From Actinomycetota bacterium (lineage in GTDB: Bacteria; Actinomycetota; Humimicrobiia; Humimicrobiales; Humimicrobiaceae), in the NCBI GenBank assembly GCA_018400395.1, contig JAGYMN010000036.1, positions 1 to 12,277 on the forward strand: a stretch of 12,277 bases of DNA, read 5' to 3'. Every line of letters begins with the position of its first letter. The first letter of the stretch is position 1. The notes beneath the pieces were generated by a model, which saw only the letters and a program-made list of their open reading frames with translations, had not been told where the DNA came from and did no database searches. The translations under genes and the position numbers were made by a program. Positions 7,361-12,277 of the stretch are shown here, piece after piece.

Positions 7361-7389
7361 TTGACATTGCAGTATAACAGTTCTATTAT
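7361..7389 (+). promoter_or_regulatory. Near-consensus sigma70/SigA-type promoter
   Basis: TTGACA (7361-7366), a 17-nt spacer and TATTAT (7384-7389) match the housekeeping consensus at 11 of 12 bases with ideal spacing. Transcription would start near 7396. It lies in the 274-nt gap after yggU and would drive the CpaE-like gene and those after it with a leader of about 120 nt. The rest of the gap (7241-7360) shows only a weak CCTG/CAGG hairpin and nothing else recognisable. Confidence 0.72.
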
Positions 7390-7413
7390 AGATATTTAAG
7401 ATATTGCTAAAAA

Positions 7414-7515
7414 ATGTTTAATATTATTACAATGTTAGTTGTCAGTATCATAACACATATAATAAATGGTTTTTTTAACAGAAAAATTGTAAACATTATT
7501 GGCCTAATAATGTAA
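7414..7515 (+). CDS. Possible 33-codon hydrophobic leader ORF
   Basis: ATG 7414 opens a 33-residue reading frame in the leader of the preceding promoter. The product is almost wholly hydrophobic with few charges (MFNIITMLVV at the start, IIGLIM at the end, a lone Arg-Lys pair in the middle). Its TAA (7513-7515) shares its last A with the ATG of the CpaE-like gene (TAATG), the arrangement expected for termination-reinitiation. This would explain why the downstream gene has no ribosome binding site. Against it, no Shine-Dalgarno precedes this ATG either, and the region is so AT-rich that a hydrophobic frame can arise by chance. No family is recognised. Confidence 0.35.
   Translation: MFNIITMLVVSIITHIINGFFNRKIVNIIGLIM
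7493..7513 (+). repeat. 8-bp inverted repeat directly before the CpaE-like start codon
   Basis: ACATTATT (7493-7500) and AATAATGT (7506-7513) are perfect inverted repeats around GGCCT, ending one base before ATG 7515. A hairpin or a dimeric protein binding here could affect initiation. The stem is weak (AT-rich), and the match may be chance. Confidence 0.4.
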
Positions 7516-8585
7516 TGGGTATAATTCTTTACATAGGAAATGATAAAAATATTACGGATAGTATTCAAAAGTTCTCGTCATCAAGAAATAGAATTGCCGT
7601 ACTGGATGCAGGATTTAATTACAGGCATTATATAGAAGAATATATGCCGGATTATATTTTATTATCTGAATCTACGGACAGATTCAGGGAAATTTCACAA
7701 TATATTACTGACCAAACATCTTCTAACCTTATAATAACAGGGAATAATAAAGAAGGTCATATATTATCAGGGATTCCAGCTGTAAGCTGTCCCGAAACAG
7801 TAGAACAGCTTAAAAAGATTGTTGATGTAATAAATAATATTTATTCAGAAACTGAAGCAGAGAGCAGTAAATTCAAATTTCTGAGACAGGAAGTCATTTC
7901 TTTTTATTCAATACAGGGAGGAGTTGGCAAAACCACTATGGCTGTCAATGCTGCCTGGCAATTACAGAAGAAGAAGATTGGTAAGATATTGATACTTGAC
8001 CTTAACTTCTGTGAAGGTCCTTCGGATATACCTATCAGACTGGATATTAACGGTTCAAGGAATATAGGAGATTATATTAATGATGTTATCGGGGGCGACG
8101 GGGATATAGGAAAAAGTATAGTGGAGTTAAATGGAATTGATATAATGAGTGCGCCCTATTCATTATACCAGAGTGACAGTTTCAATATAGATATGCTGGA
8201 TGGACTGATATATTCTGCAAGGAATGATTATGATGTAATTATTGCAGATATACCATTCAGGTATGACAATATTTCTCTGGAAATGATAAACCTTTCTACA
8301 ACATCAGTACTGGTATTGTCACAGGAAATAAGGTTTGCACCAAGGATACTGGGATTTAAGAAGTTCCTTCCTGAAAATCAGAAAAAAATAGCTGTACTAA
8401 ATAAATTTGAGAATTCCGGGGATATGGCAATTGATGATCTGGAAAAAATAACAGGGATACCGGTATGTATACCTATTCCATACATTCCGTCAGAGAGAAA
8501 AAGCCTTACAAAAGGTGATAATAAAATCACAGGAATTATAGATTTGGAGGCGGGGGTAAATAATCTTTTAAGTAATATATTTTAA
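7515..8585 (+). CDS. CpaE/TadZ-like MinD-family ATPase (orphan)
   Basis: The 356-aa protein has an N-terminal receiver-like or degenerate alpha/beta domain (about 1-115; ILYIGNDKNITDS, PDYILLSES). A SIMIBI-class P-loop ATPase domain (about 126-350) follows. Walker A is SIQGGVGKTTMAVN (132-145), the switch-like segment is ILILDLNFCEGPSD (158-171) and Walker B is DVIIADIPF (240-248). This domain order is that of CpaE/TadZ, which localise pilus assembly to the pole; MinD itself lacks the N-terminal domain. The signature lysine that opens the ParA/MinD P-loop (KGGVGKT) is Gln here, while the catalytic loop Lys is kept. No Tad pilus gene is in the window. The start has no Shine-Dalgarno; ATG 7515 is the only start after an upstream stop. 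Confidence 0.82.
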   Translation: MGIILYIGNDKNITDSIQKFSSSRNRIAVLDAGFNYRHYIEEYMPDYILLSESTDRFREISQYITDQTSSNLIITGNNKEGHILSGIPAVSCPETVEQLKKIVDVINNIYSETEAESSKFKFLRQEVISFYSIQGGVGKTTMAVNAAWQLQKKKIGKILILDLNFCEGPSDIPIRLDINGSRNIGDYINDVIGGDGDIGKSIVELNGIDIMSAPYSLYQSDSFNIDMLDGLIYSARNDYDVIIADIPFRYDNISLEMINLSTTSVLVLSQEIRFAPRILGFKKFLPENQKKIAVLNKFENSGDMAIDDLEKITGIPVCIPIPYIPSERKSLTKGDNKITGIIDLEAGVNNLLSNIF

Positions 8586-8586
8586 C

Positions 8587-8973
8587 ATGGGAGAAAAAAA
8601 AGAATTATATACCATAAAGGAAGTATCTGAACTGGCGGGCATAAGTGAACCGGAGATTATAAGGCTTGTAATGTTGAAAAAACTTAAAGCCACCAGGGTA
8701 GGAAAAGCAATAAGAATAAAAGAAAAGGACATGGAATTTTTTTTGGACAATTTTGTAGGCGATGAGGAAGCTAAAAATTTAGCCAGCGAACCGGTTTTGT
8801 ATACAGCAGAACAGGTATCAAAAATATTAAAACTTTCAATTGATAATATATGGAATCTGCTAAAAACCGGCAAGCTTAAAGGGTTTAAGATAAGGGAAGG
8901 AAGGAGTTCCTGGAGAATACCTTCTGACAGCCTTGATGAGTTTATTGAGAGCCGGACCAGGAAAACTGTTTGA
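8587..8973 (+). CDS. Tandem excisionase-type helix-turn-helix protein
   Basis: This 128-aa protein is made of two copies of the excisionase/MerR-like winged helix domain (HTH_17 type). Copy 1 spans about 7-55 (LYTIKEVSELAGIS ... IRIKEKDMEFFLDN). Copy 2 spans about 71-121 (LYTAEQVSKILKLS ... SSWRIPSDSLDEFIES). Both start LYT and carry a KLK turn before the wing. Only copy 2 has the usual W-R-I-P wing. It is probably a small DNA-binding regulator; without integrase or att sites nearby it is unlikely to be a phage excisionase. The gene starts 1 nt after the CpaE-like stop and lacks a Shine-Dalgarno, so translation is presumably coupled. No target is visible. Confidence 0.8.
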   Translation: MGEKKELYTIKEVSELAGISEPEIIRLVMLKKLKATRVGKAIRIKEKDMEFFLDNFVGDEEAKNLASEPVLYTAEQVSKILKLSIDNIWNLLKTGKLKGFKIREGRSSWRIPSDSLDEFIESRTRKTV

Positions 8974-8977
8974 TATT

Positions 8978-9136
8978 ATGGAGAAGAAAAGGATACTTAC
9001 CCGTCTGGAAAAAGCGGCTATTGTAGTTATTGTAATACTGGTAATTATTATTGCAGGTCTTATTTTAAAGGACCGGATTGAAGAATATTTAAAAATATTT
9101 ATGGAATGGTACACGGGAAAAAGCCAGAGTGTTTAG
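8978..9136 (+). CDS. Small single-pass membrane protein (52 aa)
   Basis: I do not recognise a family. The protein has a basic N-terminus (MEKKRILTRLEK), one long hydrophobic helix at about 13-30 made almost only of Val, Ile, Leu and Ala, and a charged amphipathic tail (KDRIEEYLKIFMEWY). This predicts an N-in single-pass membrane protein. It starts four bases after the stop of the HTH gene. ATG 8978 is chosen because longer in-frame readings (from TTG 8933 or ATG 8936) run into the HTH coding sequence. The only SD-like AGGA is about 15 nt upstream, so translation may be coupled. It may act with the neighbouring CpaE-like ATPase at the membrane, but only the position suggests this. Confidence 0.62.
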   Translation: MEKKRILTRLEKAAIVVIVILVIIIAGLILKDRIEEYLKIFMEWYTGKSQSV

Positions 9137-9140
9137 AAAA

Positions 9141-9148
9141 GGGAGGTG
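9141..9148 (+). promoter_or_regulatory. Strong ribosome binding site of the 23-residue ORF
   Basis: GGGAGGTG is an almost full anti-Shine-Dalgarno match, six bases before ATG 9155. No other start uses it, so it is the main argument that the tiny ORF is translated. Confidence 0.72.
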
Positions 9149-9154
9149 AAAAAA

Positions 9155-9226
9155 ATGAAAAAACTATACAGGATACTAATGATACTGGGATCACTGGTAG
9201 GAATATGCGCTACAGTGAGATGGTAG
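9155..9226 (+). CDS. Predicted 23-residue hydrophobic microprotein
   Basis: The ORF encodes 23 residues and stops at TAG 9224. It has a basic start (MKKLYR), a hydrophobic middle (ILMILGSLVGICA) and ends TVRW. This could be a very short membrane-associated peptide. It is preceded by one of the strongest ribosome binding sites in the window (GGGAGGTG, six bases upstream) and lies 18 nt after the 52-aa membrane protein, so it probably shares its mRNA. I recognise no family. It could instead be the surviving start of a longer membrane protein cut by a stop: the frame after TAG meets another stop within three codons and shows no homologous continuation, so I favour a genuine short ORF. Confidence 0.5.
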   Translation: MKKLYRILMILGSLVGICATVRW

Positions 9227-9250
9227 AAAATATAACAAATTATACTTTTT

Positions 9251-9259
9251 TGGTATAAT
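9251..9259 (+). promoter_or_regulatory. Extended -10 promoter for the HD-GYP gene
   Basis: TGGTATAAT is a perfect extended -10 (TG-N-TATAAT). No good -35 lies 17 nt upstream, which extended -10 promoters tolerate. Transcription would begin near 9266, giving a leader of about 27 nt before TTG 9293. It separates the HD-GYP pair from the ATPase/HTH group. Confidence 0.55.
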
Positions 9260-9292
9260 ACATAATATTTATTAACGATAAATACTATAATT

Positions 9293-10543
9293 TTGGTTGA
9301 AAAGAAAGCTCTAGTTTTAAAGATATATGTTTATGTTGTTTTTCTGATAGGGTTATCTATTTTTCTTTACATTCTCATAAGCTATAAGAATATATCGTTA
9401 TTGGGAGTGGTGTTGTTTGGCATGTTGATATTTATTGCTGACAACCTTTCAGCACCTCTTCCAAAGACAGGAAGCGTATCAGTTAATTTTGGAATATCTC
9501 TTGCAAGTCTAATATTATTTGGTCCATCCACTGCCATTATTGTTACTTTCATTTCTATTTTTAATATAAGGGAAATCATTAAAAGAATTCCATACTACAG
9601 GCATATATTTAATGCCGGCCAGTATCTTATTTCAATGGGGATAGCAAGTCTGGTCTTTGAGCTAATGTATAACAGGGAAGTTTCGAACTTTTTTAACCCG
9701 GTTAATTTAAGCTATATCCTGGCTGCAGCTTATATATTTTTCTTTCTTAATACAATTCTTACAGCGGGGGCAATCTCAATAAGTGAGGGAATAGGTCTTG
9801 CTAACGTCTGGATATTCAATTTTGCATGGCTTATACCTTTTCAGTTATTTCTGGCCGCAATGGCAATAGCAATCTCTTTCCTTTACAGGCTGTATGGTCC
9901 CTTTACACTACTTTTTACTTCACTGCCTCTTATAATTGCTCAGTATACATATCTTTTAAGGGTAAAGGAAAGAAGAGCACTTTTAAATAGTATTATGCAG
10001 ATTGTAAAGATAGTGGAGGCAAAGGATCCGTATACTGCAGGCCACTCAGTAAGAGTTGCAGAATACAGCGAAAAAATTGCAAGGGAGTTAAAACTGAATG
10101 AATATGATATTGAACTTCTAATAAATCTGGCCAATTTACATGACCTGGGGAAGATTCAGATTGATCTGTCGATACTTAATAAGCCAGGAAAATTTAATCA
10201 GGAAGACTGGGAAGAGGTAAAAAAACATCCTGTAGTTGGTTATGATATAGTAAAAGAGATAACCTTTCTCAAAAGTGAAGCGAAGTCAATATTATACCAT
10301 CATGAAAGAATAGACGGCAGTGGTTATCCATACGGAGTGAAAGGGGAAGAAATCCCGCTTTTTGCAAAGATACTGGCTGTAGCTGATTCATACGATGCTA
10401 TGACTACAAGCAGGCCCTACCGGAACGCCCGGTCAAATAGTGAAGCAATAATAGAACTCAAAAATAATTCCGGGACCCAGTTTGATATAAATGTCGCCGG
10501 AGCAATGATAGAAATATTGAAAAGGGAAATGGCTAAATCATGA
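9293..10543 (+). CDS. Membrane-bound HD-GYP domain phosphodiesterase
   Basis: The 416-aa protein has an N-terminal membrane region (about 10-220, roughly six to seven hydrophobic segments, MASE-like sensor type) and a C-terminal HD-GYP domain (about 228-412). HD-GYP enzymes hydrolyse cyclic di-GMP (some act on cGAMP) at the inner face of the membrane. The metal and signature residues are present: TAGHSVRVAEYS with H251, the HD pair in LHDLGK (282-287), KHPVVGYDIV (311-320), YHHERIDGSGYP (335-346) and ADSYDAMTTSRPYR (364-377). The closing motif reads GTQFDINV where GTQFDP is usual. The start is TTG 9293 without a clear ribosome binding site; no ATG lies between the upstream stop and the first membrane helix. 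It overlaps the next gene by ATGA. The membrane region probably senses a signal, but which one is not visible. Confidence 0.9.
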   Translation: MVEKKALVLKIYVYVVFLIGLSIFLYILISYKNISLLGVVLFGMLIFIADNLSAPLPKTGSVSVNFGISLASLILFGPSTAIIVTFISIFNIREIIKRIPYYRHIFNAGQYLISMGIASLVFELMYNREVSNFFNPVNLSYILAAAYIFFFLNTILTAGAISISEGIGLANVWIFNFAWLIPFQLFLAAMAIAISFLYRLYGPFTLLFTSLPLIIAQYTYLLRVKERRALLNSIMQIVKIVEAKDPYTAGHSVRVAEYSEKIARELKLNEYDIELLINLANLHDLGKIQIDLSILNKPGKFNQEDWEEVKKHPVVGYDIVKEITFLKSEAKSILYHHERIDGSGYPYGVKGEEIPLFAKILAVADSYDAMTTSRPYRNARSNSEAIIELKNNSGTQFDINVAGAMIEILKREMAKS

Positions 10544-11055
10544 TTAAAAAATACTGGGTTATATTTTTTAAATGTCTTGGAATTTTTACATCAGGAGCGG
10601 TGGTTGGATATTTTTTTTATTATTTTTTTAGTATGCAGAGCGCCTTTATTATTGAAAAGTTTAAGTTACTACAGAGTTTTTTTGGTATAGAAAATTTCAG
10701 CGAAGGAATGCTGATAAGAACTGCCATTTTAACCATACTTTTAGGAAACCTTGTTTCCATAATATGCTATACTGCCCTGGGGTATGCCAGGTTAAGCCTT
10801 CCCATAAGTTTTTTATCCGGTTTCTTCATAATTGTTTTTTTGTTTTCAGGCATAATAAGACATGGGGTAGCCATACCTCTGGAGGTAATAATACTTTCAT
10901 CGATAGAGATGCTGTACAGAATTATAGCTGTAAGTGCCGGAGAATATATAAGCAAACAGAGGTTTAAATATAAGGCGGTGCCCTTAGCTGCTTTCAGTGT
11001 TGTATTTATATTATATATTTCTGCTGCTTTTTATGAGGTATGGCAATTATATTAG
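10540..11055 (+). CDS. Multi-pass membrane protein, possibly SpoIIM/DUF95-like
   Basis: The 171-aa product has about five hydrophobic segments (8-30, 57-80, 86-106, 112-133 and 147-165). The order of weak marks resembles SpoIIM (stage II sporulation M, DUF95). ENFSEGMLIRTAILTILLGN (51-70) matches the loop and helix after the first membrane segment, GIIRHGVAIPLEVI (104-117) is reminiscent of the family's PHG-x-(x)ELPA turn, and AAFYE (162-166) near the C-terminus matches the usual AA-x-IE. These are resemblances by eye, not a firm match. Its ATG overlaps the HD-GYP stop by four bases, so translation is coupled and the two may act together. The stop overlaps that of the converging glycosyltransferase gene. 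Confidence 0.6.
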   Translation: MIKKYWVIFFKCLGIFTSGAVVGYFFYYFFSMQSAFIIEKFKLLQSFFGIENFSEGMLIRTAILTILLGNLVSIICYTALGYARLSLPISFLSGFFIIVFLFSGIIRHGVAIPLEVIILSSIEMLYRIIAVSAGEYISKQRFKYKAVPLAAFSVVFILYISAAFYEVWQLY

Positions 11056-11786
11056 CAGCTATTTGCCTGGCTGGTATTTCTAAAATTCTTTTTCCACCTG
11101 ATACCATTAATAACAAGCTTGAAGAATTTAACAGTATCTTTTATTGGATTTACGTGACTTATAAAATCCTTATGATAGATTGTCTTTATGGGGATATTAA
11201 TTATCTTCATACCGTACCACCCTGCCCTCATTATTAATTCCGGCTCGGTATCAAAATTGCAGGTACTGAGCTTTATCTTTTTAATAGCAGAGGTTTTGAG
11301 ATAGCGGAATCCAGACTGTACATCATTTATTTTTTTTCCTGCTATCTTTGATATAATCCAGGAAGTAAAAATGTTGGTCGCAAGTCTTATAAAAGGCATT
11401 CCCAGTGTATTTTCCAGGCGGTTTCCTATTACGATGTCGGGATCTTCATTTCTAACAGTTTCAAGAAATTTCTTTATTTCTCCGGTGTCATGTTGCCCAT
11501 CGGCATCAATTGTAATTACCCCCATATATTTTTTTTCTATAATATATGAGAATCCGGTTATCAATGCCCGGCCCTTACCCAGGTTGGAAGGATGGATTAT
11601 GAGCTTGAGCTTATTACCAATTTTCTGCATTAGTGAACGGACTTCTGCAGCGGTAGAATCTATCGAGCCGTCATCAACTACTATAATATCCATTCCATAA
11701 ACCGCACAATTCTTAATAACCTTGTTTATATATTTGCCTTCATTGTAGGCAGTGATCAATATTGCTATATTTCCAGATTCTTCCAT
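11052..11786 (-). CDS. GT2-family glycosyltransferase (DPM1-like)
   Basis: The 244-aa protein is a GT-A fold, inverting family 2 glycosyltransferase of the dolichyl/polyprenyl-phosphate sugar type. Visible marks are ITAYNEGKYI (11-20), the nucleotide-binding VVDDGS (36-41), LGKGRALITGF (69-79), the metal-binding DADGQHD (94-100), GNRLENTLGMPFIR (121-134) with DVQSGFRYL (155-163), and FDTEPEL (178-184). There is no C-terminal membrane segment. It most likely transfers a sugar from UDP- or GDP-sugar to a lipid phosphate or glycan at the cytoplasmic face, but donor and acceptor cannot be read from the sequence. AGGAAAG lies about six bases before the ATG. The gene abuts the upstream cyclo-ligase directly (stop at 11787-11789, start at 11786), so the two are probably one operon. 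Confidence 0.92.
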   Translation of the reverse strand: MEESGNIAILITAYNEGKYINKVIKNCAVYGMDIIVVDDGSIDSTAAEVRSLMQKIGNKLKLIIHPSNLGKGRALITGFSYIIEKKYMGVITIDADGQHDTGEIKKFLETVRNEDPDIVIGNRLENTLGMPFIRLATNIFTSWIISKIAGKKINDVQSGFRYLKTSAIKKIKLSTCNFDTEPELIMRAGWYGMKIINIPIKTIYHKDFISHVNPIKDTVKFFKLVINGIRWKKNFRNTSQANSC

Positions 11787-12277
11787 TTATTCTTTCCTGT
11801 CTTTTATATTATAAATACAGGATTCAGTTATTATTATATCAACTTTTATATCGTGTTCCGAGACAGGTATATGATCTATAACCTGAATATCAAAGGCCAG
11901 GGCAATTTTTGATACCCGGTCAGGTATATCCCTTAAAAGTCTGTCATAAAACCCACCGCCGTAGCCGATTCTGTTCATATCAGGGTCAAAACCGACGCCC
12001 GGGACTATTACAAGATCTATATCTTTAAGAAAAGCCTTTTCGCAAATTAAAGGTAAGGGTTCCATTATGCCGTGGATTCCAGTTTTTAGATCTTCTGGAA
12101 GGTTTTTTATGTAAAAGATTTCCAATTTTTTTTTATTTACTCTGGGGAGTGCAATTTTTTTCCCATGACCCATTGACCTTTTTATAATTATCCGGGTATC
12201 CAGCTCACTTTTGAATGGGTAGTATGCAAGTATCCTATCGGATTTTTTATACTGCTGGAGCTGAAAAAATTTTTCAG
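11787..12277 (-). CDS. 5-formyltetrahydrofolate cyclo-ligase (5'-partial)
   Basis: MTHFS-type enzymes use ATP to convert 5-formyl-THF to 5,10-methenyl-THF in cytoplasmic one-carbon metabolism. The frame stays open to the window edge: upstream of an internal ATG at 12173 it reads ILAYYPFKSELDTRIIIKRS, the usual MTHFS segment (I-x-x-Y-x-P-x-x-x-E-(V/L)-D-T). ATG 12173 is therefore an internal Met, not the start. Further on are KKIALPRVN, the short LEIFYI strand, GIMEP, and the signature PGVGFDPDMNRIGYGGGFYDRLL, with the GYGGGFYDR nucleotide loop. About 163 codons are present of roughly 185-195 usual for the family. The gene likely leads the operon with the glycosyltransferase; its promoter is outside the window. 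Confidence 0.93.
   Translation of the reverse strand, partial: EKFFQLQQYKKSDRILAYYPFKSELDTRIIIKRSMGHGKKIALPRVNKKKLEIFYIKNLPEDLKTGIHGIMEPLPLICEKAFLKDIDLVIVPGVGFDPDMNRIGYGGGFYDRLLRDIPDRVSKIALAFDIQVIDHIPVSEHDIKVDIIITESCIYNIKDRKE

Noticed and set aside
7520..7525. TATAAT just inside the CpaE-like gene
   Set aside because: No acceptable -35 lies at 16-18 nt, and a start there would remove the N-terminal domain, which reads as real protein.
8587..8973. Tandem HTH protein as a sign of an integrated element
   Set aside because: There is no integrase, att-like repeat, tRNA or phage gene nearby, and base composition matches the flanks.
11040..11237. Plus-strand ORF with a signal-peptide-like start (MAIILAAICLAG)
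   Set aside because: It starts inside the SpoIIM-like gene and runs antisense to the conserved end of the glycosyltransferase. It has no ribosome binding site.
11371..11700. Plus-strand ORF of 109 codons within the glycosyltransferase
   Set aside because: It is the mirror of the catalytic region with VVDDGS and DADGQHD, so it is a shadow.

Overview
The window is a low-GC, gene-dense stretch of bacterial chromosome (roughly one third G+C by eye). Ile is mostly ATA, Arg is mostly AGG/AGA, and several genes start with GTG or TTG behind strong GGAGG-type ribosome binding sites. The gene set points to a Gram-positive-type (monoderm) lineage: ddl-ftsQ-ftsA-ftsZ followed by sepF, proC, yggT, divIVA and yggU. 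A deep-branching low-GC Actinomycetota or a clostridia-like Bacillota would both fit. The sequence alone does not decide, and there is no rRNA, tRNA, mobile element or CRISPR array here.

Region 1 (2-7240, + strand) is the end of a division and cell-wall (dcw) cluster read as one run. It holds the MurB C-terminus, D-Ala-D-Ala ligase, FtsQ, FtsA, FtsZ, SepF, ProC, YggT, DivIVA and a DUF167/YggU protein. Gaps are short or overlapping. FtsA and SepF both carry terminal amphipathic helices that can anchor FtsZ to the membrane, FtsQ is the divisome scaffold, Ddl and MurB feed peptidoglycan synthesis, and DivIVA marks curved or polar membrane. ylmD/ylmE, often found between ftsZ and sepF, are absent.

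Region 2 (7241-9226, + strand) opens with an AT-rich intergenic stretch holding a near-consensus sigma70-type promoter. A possible 33-codon hydrophobic leader ORF follows; its stop overlaps the start of an orphan CpaE/TadZ-like (MinD-family) ATPase as TAATG. Next come a protein with two excisionase-type helix-turn-helix repeats, a 52-residue single-pass membrane protein, and a 23-residue hydrophobic microprotein with one of the best ribosome binding sites in the window. No Tad pilus genes are nearby.

Region 3 (9251-11055, + strand) has an extended -10 promoter, a membrane-bound HD-GYP phosphodiesterase (cyclic-di-GMP turnover predicted) and, overlapping by ATGA, a multi-pass membrane protein that resembles the SpoIIM/DUF95 family.

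Region 4 (11052-12277, - strand) converges on region 3 with overlapping stop codons. It carries a GT2 (DPM1-like) glycosyltransferase directly abutting a 5-formyltetrahydrofolate cyclo-ligase whose 5' end lies beyond the window.

The least conventional part is region 2 to 3: an orphan polar-type ATPase with an altered Walker A, a tandem HTH protein, very small membrane proteins and a c-di-GMP enzyme, all next to divIVA.
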